Shown here piece after piece: positions 1 to 9,871 of a stretch of 14,422 bases of DNA. The notes beneath the pieces were generated by a model, which saw only the letters and a program-made list of their open reading frames with translations, did no database searches and was not told the origin of the DNA. The DNA is from Conidiobolus incongruus B7586 (taxonomy: Eukaryota > Entomophthoromycota > Entomophthoromycetes > Entomophthorales > Conidiobolaceae): the NCBI GenBank assembly GCA_000697335.1, contig JNEM01015645.1:1-14422 (forward strand). Direction: 5' to 3'. Made by a program: the position numbers and the translations under genes. Numbering within the stretch: the first letter of the stretch is position 1; the number at the start of each line of letters is the position of its first letter.

Positions 1-1077
1 ATTTTTTATTTTTATTCGAAAAACAAATTATAAAGCTTTATAATTAGAATTTAAATAACTATTAACTAATATAAACTTATTAACCTAATTAATAAAAATA
101 ATACTTTACTATATATTTTTTAAATTTTCAATATTTAAATTATTATTTTTTTATAAATATCTAAAATTCAAAGTTTTATAAATTAATTAAATTTATAGAT
201 TATAATTGACTTTTTTATAAGTTTTAAATTAATTATTTAAAATAATAATAATTATAAAAGTTATATCCTATAAGTTTAATATATATAGTATCATTTAATA
301 TTTATTTTATTTAAAAAAATATTTATAATTTTAATTCTATTTATATATTAAAAATTATTTTAAAGGAATAATAAGTTAGTTATTAATTATTTAATATTCA
401 GAAATTAAACAAAAAATTATATATAATAATAATTAATCTATTGGAATTTATAAAAGATTATATTATTTTAGCCAAATATTTTATATAGTTTTTTGGTAAA
501 GAGCTATACAAAAGAATCTATATTATTTTAAATATAATAAATTATAATCATTTGTTTTGATATTTCATTATATTATAGTAGGTTTATTGTGTATATTTAT
601 TGCATAAACCAGGCTCAAATTATGATATATATTATAATAGTTTTGTAGCTCTCTTTCAAAAACAACATGGTATTTTTTGTAAAATTATATTTATTTATAC
701 AAAAAATTTTAGTATTAATTGACCTTTCAAATTTCGGTAAATTTTAAATAATTTGCCTTATAGTTTTAAAGCGACAAACAGTGATAAACGGTAGTGTTTG
801 ATAGGATATTATTTTCACAAGCTTCTTGTAAATATTGAAGGATTTTAGAGGATTTGTTCTTGAGTTTGGATTTTATTTAAAAAGCTTTTGATTATTGTTA
901 TATAATAGTAACCTAATTTAATTTGAAACATTTCAATATTGAATAATTTAATTTTTTTTCATTTTATAATTTTGATAATATCATTAAATTTAAAAATTTT
1001 ATATTAAAATATAAAATACAAAAGTAAGTTGGAAATTGATAAATTAAAATTGATAAAGTTAGGACAAAATCAATGAA
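1..1077. other. AT-rich intergenic region with weak inverted repeats
   Basis: No reading frame of useful length is visible on either strand. The stretch from about 480 to 860 is slightly less AT-rich and carries several inverted repeats. A 7-bp stem at 581-587 and 604-610 has a 16-nt loop. It lies inside a longer imperfect pair at 498-513 and 642-657, which reads AAAGAGCTATACAAAA against TTTTGTAGCTCTCTTT. A separate 6-bp stem sits at 775-780 and 795-800. These could belong to a small RNA or be chance folding in AT-rich DNA. No known RNA family was recognised. Confidence 0.4.
1066..1069 (-). terminator. Probable Pol III terminator of the tRNA gene
   Basis: On the minus strand a T4 run lies 8 nt downstream of the tRNA discriminator base. 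Oligo-T on the non-template strand is the normal RNA polymerase III stop. Four T residues is near the minimum length, so some read-through into the AT-rich DNA beyond is possible. Confidence 0.5.
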
Positions 1078-1148
1078 TGCAATGGCGGGGAATCGAACCC
1101 CGGTCTACCGCGTGGCAGGCGGTAATTATACCACTAAACCACCATTGC
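1078..1148 (-). tRNA. tRNA-Gly (anticodon GCC)
   Basis: Read on the minus strand, the sequence folds as a full cloverleaf of 71 nt including discriminator A. The acceptor stem pairs GCAATGG with CCATTGC over seven base pairs. The anticodon stem pairs ACCGC with GCGGT around the loop CTGCCAC, giving anticodon GCC. The T arm is CGGGG-TTCGATT-CCCCG. The internal Pol III promoter boxes are clear: box A is TGGTTTAGTGG and box B is GGTTCGATTCC. The 3' CCA is not encoded and there is no intron, both usual for a nuclear eukaryotic tRNA-Gly. A run of four T residues on the minus strand (plus positions 1066-1069) lies just past the 3' end and can act as the Pol III terminator. Confidence 0.97.
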
Positions 1149-1654
1149 TCAACACATTTCATAATTCACTTTATAATTAATCAACTTTAATTACAAAATT
1201 TGAATATTACTTGATATTTTCATATATATATAGTTTACTAATAATTTATTTTTTCGATCAAAATTTTCAAAAATTTAATATAAAAATTAATATCATTTTA
1301 TTCATAAATGAATTCATTTGAAATTTTAATTACCAAATATTTCAAATATTCATATATTAAAATTCGTTAATTATATCAAAACAATTTTTCATTATATCTT
1401 ATTTGATATTATCAATAATTAATTAAGATATATATATCGTTAATTTTTGATCACCTTATAAAAGTATTAAGTTCAAACAAAATATTCTCAGCATACCTCA
1501 ATTTATCACAAATATTGAAAAGTGAACAAGTAATATTGGTAAATGAAACCCATAAATTAAGTTTCAATTGATTAAATACAACATCCCATCCATTATACAA
1601 TTCAAAATAATCATTAATCAATTAATCAATAATAATCTTAAATTAAATAATATA
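1149..1654. other. Intergenic and 5' leader region between tRNA-Gly and the IMPase gene
   Basis: This AT-rich stretch separates two divergently transcribed genes and must carry the IMPase promoter. Several TATATA-like runs occur (about 1223-1231 and 1429-1438), too common in this DNA to assign a TATA box. A minimal upstream ORF, ATG AAA CCC ATA AAT TAA, lies at 1543-1560, in front of the IMPase start at 1655. If the leader begins upstream of it, it could lower initiation. The frame is open upstream of 1655, but it has no in-frame ATG there. Confidence 0.45.
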
Positions 1655-2857
1655 ATGTCAGAAATAGGAGAATACTACGAATTCGCAATTGATTTAGCTA
1701 TAAAGAGTGGCATTTACTTGACGGAAGGTTTCAAAACTAAACTCGAGTGGAAAGATACCAGTCTTAATACGAAAATTGATCAGAGTGATTTAGTGACGGA
1801 GTTTGATAAGAAAATTGAGACTTTTATCTTTTCTAAGATTAGAGAGAAGTACCCTAATCACAGGTAAGCCGACTATTGCTATATGTGAGCGGATTATTGA
1901 CTTTGAGGTAGATGTATCGGCGAGGAGAGTTCTAGTGAGGGTAAGAAGTGGAAATTGACAGATGAACCCACTTGGATTGTTGACCCTATAGGTATATGTT
2001 TTTTTATTATCAGTTTTTGGAATAATATTATTAATCTTTTTTTTTATGATAGATGGTACTACTAACTTCGTTCATGGGTAATTTCAATTTTTTATTACAT
2101 AACGATTATTCTGGTTAATGTGATATAGATTTCCATATTGCTGTGTGTCTATCGCTGTAGCTATAAATCAGGAAGTTGTAATTGGTGTGATTCATAACCC
2201 TATTTTAAATGAAGTATCTGATAATATATTTAAATATTATTATTATTTGACTAATAGTTTTCACAGTTATTCACTGCCCAAAAAGGTAAGGGTGCTTACT
2301 TGAATGGAAATAAGCGTTTACCTCTTTCCTACCCCAATGTTCAACCTCTCAACTCTCTAAGCGAATGTCTTCTCCTTGCAGAATACGGGGGCCAACGCTT
2401 GAATGCTGATCTCCTTCCCAAGGTTCAAGCCATGCATCGCCTCATATTATCCAAGGAAGATGGAGGCGCTCACTGCAGAGGTATCCGCAGTATGGGAGCA
2501 TGTGCAATGAATATGATGGTTCTCGCTAAAGGCAGTGCCGACTTCTTTTGGGAGACAGGTCCCCACATTTGGGACTATGCTGCGGCCTTGTTAATTTTGA
2601 GGGAAGCTGGCGGTATGGTCATCAGTCACGGTGGCACTTATGGCAGAGAAGATCAAGATCTCAAGTTGGACGACTATCAAACCTTCGATCTCTGTGCCAG
2701 AAAGGTTGTAGCACTTAGGGCTACGGACAAAGTTCTTTTGAATCGCGATTTAAACAATCCTGAAGATATTCGCAAGGCTGAAGAGCATTCATTCTCGATC
2801 ATTAGGGAAGCTTTGAAATACATTGAAGATATTCCAATCGAACGTGATGGCGAATAA
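1655..2857 (+). CDS. Inositol monophosphatase family protein, five exons, 329 aa
   Basis: The exons are 1655-1863, 1912-1991, 2053-2077, 2129-2213 and 2267-2857. The four introns (48, 61, 51 and 53 nt) have GT..AG ends and all junctions keep the frame, giving 329 residues. The family removes phosphate from inositol monophosphates in a Mg-dependent reaction in the cytosol (typically EC 3.1.3.25). The family landmarks are present in order: a DLVTEFD motif near residue 55, IGEES at 72-76, DPIDGTTNF at 94-102, FPYCCVSIAV after 105, and WDYAAALLILREAGG from 235. The metal and catalytic acids E75, D94, D97 and D236 are therefore kept. Two small departures are visible: Cys71 stands where Phe usually precedes IGEE, and Ala replaces the Gly of WDxAAG. 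The ATG at 1655 is the first in-frame ATG and has A at -3. The C-terminal tail of about 60 residues is charged and less conserved. A qutG-like fungal paralogue is an alternative within the same family. Confidence 0.95.
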
Positions 2858-3453
2858 GTATTGAATTAATTGTATTTAATTCTTAATTCTCTCAAGTATT
2901 TCTCGTATTATAATTTAATTATATAAATAATGACTATATTCAATTCTGATTATTTCACATTATGATTAATACAACTATTTAAGTATGATAAATCCCAAGC
3001 TTACTCAAGAAATTAACCAATTTATTCGATTTATAATTCTTATCAAATATGTCCAACATATTAAAATACAATTATAAAAAATTAACATGGTCTCAAATGT
3101 TTCAATAAAAGTTTTACTATTTAATATTTTTTAAATTATCAAAATATAAACTATATTGATATTTTTTCATTCAACTTTCAATACAAAATAATGTTATTTT
3201 CAGAATTGAATGTCAAGAAAATGGCCTAAATAAACAAAAACAGTATATTAATGATTATTAAAAAAATAATTTTAATACACTATATAATTTGAATAAATTA
3301 TCAAATATTAAATTAAAAAACATCAAATTCAAAATTTATAATTTAAAGAAATTAAAATTTATTTTAATTTCCCCTGATCCCATACTTTTTAAATAATTTA
3401 AAAATTCATTAAAAAAATATCACTACTATCCCAATATCAAACCTAATTCCAAA
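2858..3453. other. AT-rich intergenic region between the IMPase and hydrolase genes
   Basis: This stretch of about 600 bp holds the 3' UTR of the IMPase gene and the promoter of the next plus-strand gene. No ORF, RNA gene or strong repeat is visible. The 35 bases before 3454 are richer in C than the rest (CCCAATATC, CCTAATTCC), which may mark the 5' UTR and start region of the hydrolase gene. Confidence 0.5.
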
Positions 3454-4615
3454 ATGTCGTCACTACAACAATCATTATTAAATCTATTTCTACAAATTTA
3501 CCAATTCCTATATATTAAATACATTCAGTGGTGTCAAGTAATATTAATACATTATTTAATAACTAAATTAATATTAATATTAATTTAGTGGGTATTTCAG
3601 CCAACTGGTAGAGCATATCAAAAATTTGAACAAAAGATGGTTATTTTTGGTAATTAAATATTTTTATTTGATATTATTTTAATTATTAATATTATTTTAG
3701 GAGATGATCACGCTTTAGGTATTGGTGATAAAATACAGTTGGGAGGGTTACCAGGTACTTTATTCATATTTATTCAATAATTATATGAATATTCATTTTA
3801 TAAGGTTTATGTGACAGAATCAGTTTTAAATTACGTAACGACCCCCATATTCGTCAATTTTGGCATGTTTTCAACTTTGGAAAATTTCAAAGTAATACTG
3901 AGGACTGGTTACCTTCCGAAACTACTGTAATATATTGTTAATATAATTAGCGAATATTTTTTAATAGTTGAATAGAATATTGCCAACCACAAGAATTTAT
4001 TCGATAGGGTTTTTGTAAATGATAAAAGGTTGGAAGGTTTTCAATTGGCTGTAATGTTGTTGGGATCTAATGATGAAAAGTAATTTTACAAATACAACCG
4101 ATATCACTATATTAACAATTTTGTTAGATTAAGCCGTCTCAATCCCGAAAAATCTCTAGATAATATTAAGACCATCACTCAAAAACTCATTGATATGGGA
4201 GTTACAGTAATTGTGATGACTGTGCCTACAGCTGATCCCAGCGAGGACGAGGGAGAGACTTATCACGATAGATTGAATCGATTGATTAAACAGTATATTG
4301 AACAGTAATGTTATATAGTATATTAATACATATAATGTATTAACTGAAATATTTTAGAACTAAGAATCCCAAATTAATCCTTGGCGTAGAAATTGACACT
4401 CTCAATTTTGAATACGATAGAGTAGATTTATACAGTTGGGATCGTCAACATTTCAATGAAAAGGTAATTCATATAATATCTACATGTATCATATCTACTA
4501 TATTAATTGATTTTAGGGATTTGATAAAATTTTCAAAGATCTCTGGGATATTTTAAAACCTGAAATGGTTAAAATTGAATTTAAAAAATTTCAACAAGTT
4601 TTATACCAACAATAA
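3454..4615 (+). CDS. SGNH/GDSL-type hydrolase-like protein, eight exons, 268 aa, catalytic Ser replaced by Asp
   Basis: Exons are 3454-3537, 3589-3649, 3701-3754, 3805-3926, 3976-4079, 4128-4304, 4358-4463 and 4517-4615; the seven introns are 48-53 nt, GT..AG, all in frame. SGNH enzymes cleave ester bonds of lipids, acetyl esters or small alcohol esters. Four of the family's blocks are visible. Block I reads VIFGDDHALGIGD at 46-58, where GDS is expected. Block II Gly is in VFNFGK near 92. Block III is GSND at 137-140. Block V is DRQH at 229-232, giving the Asp and His of the triad. Only the nucleophile Ser (position 51) is missing, replaced by Asp. The first exon encodes a hydrophobic, aromatic-rich segment (about residues 8-27) that may anchor the protein in a membrane. 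Intron 1 contains TAACTAA, a good branch site, which supports that exon. A shorter start at Met45 is possible but would leave almost nothing ahead of block I. An AATAAA at 4654-4659 may be its poly(A) signal. Confidence 0.88.
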
Positions 4616-4687
4616 ATTCTCTAATATTCCTTAATTTAAATAATTATTATAACAATAAACTCTCTTATACTACATATTCACTCATAT
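4616..4687. other. Short convergent intergenic gap with poly(A)-like signals
   Basis: Only 72 bp separate the stop of the hydrolase gene and the stop of SPT8, which run toward each other. AATAAA on the plus strand at 4654-4659 and on the minus strand at 4692-4687 (overlapping the SPT8 stop) are plausible poly(A) signals. The two 3' UTRs probably overlap as antisense transcripts. Confidence 0.5.
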
Positions 4688-6057
4688 TTATTTCTCTTGT
4701 ACCGTATAAAATATCGCTGAATTTGTTGAGGGTCCGCCCCAACCACGATCTCCCGAACTAGAAATTAAGTAATCGCCATTTTGCGAGAATTTCATCCCAC
4801 TGAGAAGTCCTGAATTGTGGCCGGGTAATATTTGGAATGGGACGAGATCCTGATTGTTTGGATCGTAATCTGCGGAAAGCCACCACATTCTAAGATTGTC
4901 GGTACTACCGCACAGAAGGATGTCGTAGGTAGGATGGCATGCGACGCAACTGACGGGTCCTGAATTATTGGGCAGTTTGAGTACTCGGGAATACGTTGTC
5001 ATCTTGATGTCGTATTCGTCAACTGTGTTATTACGACGACCGTGATAGATTTTGTTGCCATCAGCGCCCACCGTTGATGATTTACACAGTGGTGGGCATT
5101 TTTCGGGAAGATTGATGGTTTGGACTAGACCTCCCTTCTCGGAGGATCTTATATCAAATATTTTAGATTGACCGTCCATACTCGTGGATAGGAAGACGTT
5201 ACCGTCAGTATTTGGTATGAGATTAATAGCTGTAATTTGTGATAAATGACCTTCAAAAGTATTGACAACTTGACCCGTGTTGAGATCCCATCTTGCTACA
5301 GTCTGGTCCCAAGCTCCCGAAAGCACTGACTTCTCATCCGGTAACAACTGCAATACCGAAATCTGTTTCTTATGATGTTTTAGTGCAATATGGCATTTTC
5401 CCTCATCGTACCTAACTGTATATAAATTAATATCGCCATTGTCAAGTCCACTCAGGGCCCACACACCCCTCGAATGAATTTCGAGCGCATACACCGGCGA
5501 ATACGAATAATCGTACGGTGGAGGATTTGGACCCAGCATATCGGGTCTCGGCTTGTAGACCTCATTGTCCCAATACGATAACATCACACCAGCCTTTACA
5601 ATTGCATCCATAAAATTATGACGTTGACCTAATGTCAACTGAGCTTTTCCGTTCATACTACTGTAAAAATCATACTTGCGAATATATCCGTCCTCACTTC
5701 CGAGTAAGACCCATCGCATGCATTTCGTAAATGCGAAGCAATGAACGGGACCTGGTACGATACAAGCTACCTAAATCTTGTTAATAATTAATTAAAATGA
5801 ATGATGAATAATGTTACAATTGGGTCAATTTGGTGTTTAAATTCTAACATCGGTTTCTCGTCAATTTCCCTCTCTATTCTCTGCTTTTTAGTTACATTGT
5901 TGGGGACCGGACTTGATTTGTCTATCTCTAATTAATAAAGGTTTTAAATGAGTAATAAAATAAAATTACCATGAGTACTACTACTCTCCAAGATGGAGTC
6001 GGAATCTTCGTCATAGTCAATATCTTCAAGATCAGATGTAGTTAGTTTTTGAGACAT
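4688..6057 (-). CDS. SPT8: Spt8, WD-repeat subunit of the SAGA complex, three exons, 426 aa
   Basis: On the minus strand the exons are 6057-5970, 5927-5818 and 5770-4688, joined by GT..AG introns of 42 and 47 nt with the frame kept. Spt8 is a nuclear WD40 protein of the SAGA co-activator that helps deliver TBP to promoters. The first 30 residues are acidic (LEDIDYDEDSDS), as in other Spt8 N-termini, and a KKQRIERE patch near residue 43 could aid nuclear import. The rest is a beta-propeller. It starts with HCFAFTKCMRWVLLGSED and continues through GYIRKYDF, GAWDQTVARWDL, STSMDGQSKIFDI and GSTDNLRMWWLS. The C-terminal ISSSGDRGWGG and the following STNSAIFY match the Spt8-specific end rather than a generic WD protein. 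At 426 residues it is shorter than the 602-residue budding yeast protein, mainly in the acidic head. The ATG at 6057 has A at -3. TAA is the stop. Confidence 0.95.
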
Positions 6058-6303
6058 AATATGTTTTATTGTTAAAGAAGTTAGGTAATATTATTATTTA
6101 AAACTAAATTTTTTAATATTAGTGACCATTATAAATTCTGAATTTAAATATATTAATTTGAATGTAAATTGTTATGGGATAAATTTTAATATTCCAATTT
6201 CAAAATTAATTATTAATATTTCAAATAAACCATGCCATTTAAATTTTTTTTTCTAATAATTATTATTATTATAGTTTTCATTAAATTAAATATAATTTAA
6301 TAG
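6058..6303. promoter_or_regulatory. Divergent promoter region between SPT8 and a broken plus-strand gene
   Basis: These 246 bp must hold the SPT8 promoter and probably once held the promoter or first exon of the plus-strand relic that follows. No TATA box can be singled out from the AT background. No convincing first exon for the relic is visible. Confidence 0.4.
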
Positions 6304-7196
6304 AAACAGATTCGCAAATACAGAAAAATTTAGAAAAATGTAAATAATACGAAAAAATTTACCAAGATCAGGCTCAATCAATGAATGATAAAAACAATGA
6401 ATCCTTGAAAATTCATCTTGAAAAAGGGCTGAACTCAAATTAATTGAAAAACAAGCATTTGAAGTTGATTGGATGGTACATAAATATATTATTATTAATA
6501 TATATATTGAATTGAATTTATATAGTATGTGCAAACTTTGCTCAACGACCGTCATAAATCAATTCAATCTTGTTTTGACAAATTAGGATATACTGGAATT
6601 CAAAGAATGGGAATTGAATCAGCTATTTCTATCACAACTCAGAAGTGTCAAAATCAATTGAACTATCAGCAGGTAAATAAATATTTATAATAACTATTTA
6701 ACACTTATTTTCATATAACAACCAGGAAATAAATAGCTTATTTAATGACCTTGAAAATGATTACAGCCTAAAAAACTCTCTCATAAACTCAACTCATATT
6801 GACAATATTAAAAAATTATTGAAATTTTCAATTTAAAGATTCAAAAGTAATTTATCCTTAATTATGTTATTATATTATATATTTATTTTTAAATAATTAT
6901 AGAGATAAGATATAGGAAAACTAAAAAACCAGCTTAAACTATGCTTTGATCAATATAACAATACACAAAGCTTTTTATCCCAATTGATATCAAGATCAAA
7001 TATGATTATTATATAATTAATATAAATTCATGATAAGCTATTGTCTATTCAAAAAGCAAAATATAATTATTTGAAGATTATCCAATCTGATGGCTTATAT
7101 GAAAAACAACAAAGCCTTAAAAGACTGATCATATATAAGCAAAGTATACTTGATATTAGTATGGAAATTAAAAATGATAAATTTTTTAATTTTTGA
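6304..7196 (+). pseudogene. Broken coiled-coil protein gene, several exons, function unknown
   Basis: Pieces of a charged, helical, coiled-coil-like protein can be read on the plus strand between good splice sites, but the gene as a whole is broken. Segments are about 6304-6475, 6526-6672 and 6726-6836, then further stretches at about 6908-7012 and 7032-7196. The introns at 6476-6525 (50 nt) and 6673-6725 (53 nt) look normal and the middle exon is fully open (YVQTLLNDRHKSIQSC and onward). In contrast the first segment carries an in-frame TAA near 6337 and changes frame around the AAAAAGGG run near 6425. The links among the last three segments need a frame change or a lost splice site. The final stretch is open for 54 codons and ends in TGA at 7194-7196. 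No start codon could be placed. A spindle, kinetochore or trafficking coiled-coil protein would fit the style, but I recognise no family. Confidence 0.6.
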
Positions 7197-8579
7197 TTTT
7201 TCAAATATATTATAAATTTTAAAAGATTATTTTTATATAAAATATATAAAAAAATAAATATTTACAAACTATATAACTATATATTCAATTATAATTATTT
7301 TTTTATCAAAATATTTTGATTTTAAAATTTATAGTTATATTTAATTATATTTAAATTAAATAATGATTATTAGAAGGCTTTTATTTTTATATCTTTAAAA
7401 TTAAATTATAAACCCATTAAAACCATTTAAAACTTATAAATAACTGATTAAAATCATGTTTTATTTAAAACTATCATATATTATTAAATTTGTGATTTTA
7501 AAGTTAAAAGGGATATTATTTAAAATTTATTGAAATTTAAAAGATTAATTTTTATTTTAATTCTATCATTAATTAATAAAATAAAATAAATATATTAACA
7601 AATTCTTGATTTTAATTAAAAAACTATTATAGAAATTTAATATTAATTATATAAGTATATTATATTTACTCAAGTTTAAACTTAAATTAGTTAATAAAAA
7701 TATAAAATAAATACCTTATAATTTAACAATAGTTTAAAAAAAATTAAAGTAGCTAAAATTAAATTAAACTTATTAAAGTATAACTAAAATCAAAAGTTTT
7801 TATAGTAAATACTTATAATTAATAAATCTTAAACTCTTTTATATAATCTTTTACTCAAAAATAAAATTAAAAGAAATTAAGTTAAATTAATCTTTTTTAC
7901 AAATTTCAATAAATATTTTAAATATAAATAAATATTGATTATTATGATATATTATAATAATATATAGTTTTTTATTTAATACCTTAAGGAAAATTAATTA
8001 TTAATAAATTTTATATTATTTTTTTATATAAAATATTTTTTAAATTGTGTTTTTGATATAAATTAAAGATATTTATTATTTTACATGATAATTGTAAAAT
8101 ATATAAAGTTATAAAAGATTTTTTATATAAAAAATTAAAAAAAAGTTTCTATATTTAATATATTTACCTAATTATAATTTATATAATTATAATTGTTTTA
8201 AATAATTAAAAAATTAGCTTATAAGAAAAAAATTCTTTTAAATAAATCAAATTAATTTATATATCATTAAATTTCAGTTTTTAATAAAAAACAATTTTTT
8301 AAGTGTTAGAAACTTCTTAAAAGTATAGAAAAAAGTAATTAAAAATAAAAAAATATTAATTTTATTTTGTTTATTAAATTTTATATACTATTTATTAATT
8401 TATCTGATTAATTTTAATTTTAAAATTGTGCCATTACTTAATGTTTACACTAATAATATACAATTAAATGTTTAAAATAATATGTTAAAGTATGAAATAA
8501 TCAATTTAAATATTATTTTTATATTCAATTAATTTTCAAATACTTTTAGGAAGTTGTAAAAACTCCAAATAAGTTAATT
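7197..8579. other. Long AT-rich stretch without genes
   Basis: Nearly 1.4 kb of A/T with few G or C. Stops fill all six frames and no RNA or repeat family was seen. It separates two broken genes and probably includes their eroded flanks. Confidence 0.6.
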
Positions 8580-9871
8580 ATGAGTGAAGATCAACTCATT
8601 AGTGATGACGAATATTTGAGTAGACAAAATAATGAAAAATCTTCTTATTTTAAGGTACTTTTTTTAATTTTTATACTCTGAAACTTTTTAATAATTTATT
8701 ATAGCAAATGAAATTATTGAATCAAGACTTCGATTTATGTTATGATGATCCTAATAAGTAAGTTAATAAGTGTTCTAATAACTCTTCTAACCATTATATA
8801 TATAGATTAATTCAAGAATATCATACTATCATAATCGATAAAATTAATAAAAATATTTCCAAGTTGTGACCTAATATTTATTATGGGAAAGGTATGTAAA
8901 TATTATAATCAGAAATATAATTTCTTATTTATTTTATTATAAATTTTGAGACTTTAATTATTAGAGATGAGTATTTATCTGATACTCTAGAGCTATCTTT
9001 TAAAATATCATATAATTACTTATATTATAATATAAAATCTATTCTGAAAATATATTGGATCTGTAGATTATTATGATAAAAATTACAGAAATTTTGATAA
9101 CTTATAAATTAGGTTCAAGCTAAAGTAATTTTAATAGATTGATTATCTGATTTGCTTTGGATGAAGAATTCAAACCTGAATATAGATTTCTAGTCTTTAG
9201 CAACTAATTTGCTAGTATGAATTATAATAATATTGGTACATTGGCAAAAATTTTAAAAGAGTAGATCAATTAATGTTTTGCTTTAAAATTTATAATAAAT
9301 CATTATTTTTACTATAGTTGTGTCAAATAACCAAGAGAGCAAATTGAAAGTGATTGTTACTAGTAAAGGTTAAGAGGTTGCCAATATTTTAAACTTATTT
9401 TAGTTTTTTTTTTGCAAATTTAAAATAATATGAATGTTTATAATATTTAATATAATAAATAATTTAAGAGTCTTATTTTGAACCATAATTTTAGATCATA
9501 TCCTGAAGCTGAAAAAGTATCATTTTGATTATTTGCCTTACTTAAATCCTTGTAATATTAGAATATTCAAACAATTTTTGTATAATATAATAAATATCCA
9601 AAAATTTATTATATTTATCTTTTTCTCAATATATTTGATCTTTAAATATTCTATAATTTGAAATTAATTTAAGTTTCAAATATTATTATGACTATTTTAT
9701 AATTATTAAGCAAGTGAGTTTATTCAAAAAATGGATTGTAATTATCATAGGTATAATACTGCTTGTTCCAGATATATATAAACTCAATTTTCAAATCTCA
9801 ATAGAATAAATAGTTTGGAATGGAAAGTTTATCAAGCCTATTTAAATAAATTTAAAGCATATTTATTTTGA
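8580..9871 (+). pseudogene. Decayed B-type (mitotic) cyclin-like gene
   Basis: The front is well kept: ATG at 8580, exons 8580-8654, 8705-8757 and 8806-8891, with normal 50- and 48-nt introns. The N-terminal part (MSEDQLISDDEYLSRQNNEK, then DFDLCYDDPNKLIQEYH) is not recognised by itself. Downstream, scattered segments match cyclin landmarks in the right order. VILID-LSDLL followed by SLATNLL (9125-9216) resembles the ILVDWLVEV..LAVNLLDR start of the cyclin box. SKLKVIV..SKG-EV (about 9338-9376) resembles the KLQLVG..ASKYEEV helix. HILKLKKYHFDY..YLNPCN (9497-9556) resembles the ILEAE..FDLSYPNPMNF region. YHRYNT and WKVYQAYLNKFKAYL (9743-9865) resemble the HYSGYT and AVYKKYSSxKYL tail. These segments share one frame modulo three. 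Premature stops include TGA at 8867-8869 and at 9140-9142, the second exactly where cyclins have Trp of DWL. It is almost certainly non-functional. Calling it a cyclin rests on motif order, not on one strong domain. Confidence 0.55.

Noticed and set aside
1568-1654. N-terminal extension of the IMPase upstream of the ATG at 1655
   Set aside because: The frame is open but it begins at a TTG, has no in-frame ATG, and encodes Asn/Ile-rich residues typical of AT-rich leader DNA. The ATG at 1655 starts directly ahead of the conserved domain.
6286-6555. Minus-strand open frame of 89 codons
   Set aside because: It lies antisense to exons of the broken coiled-coil gene, is dominated by Ile, Leu, Phe and Tyr as expected for the complement of A-rich DNA, and has no recognisable motif.
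6834-7196. A separate small gene after the TAA at 6834
   Set aside because: The following coding-like pieces continue the same coiled-coil style, have no ATG context of their own, and need frame changes. They fit better as the tail of the same broken gene.
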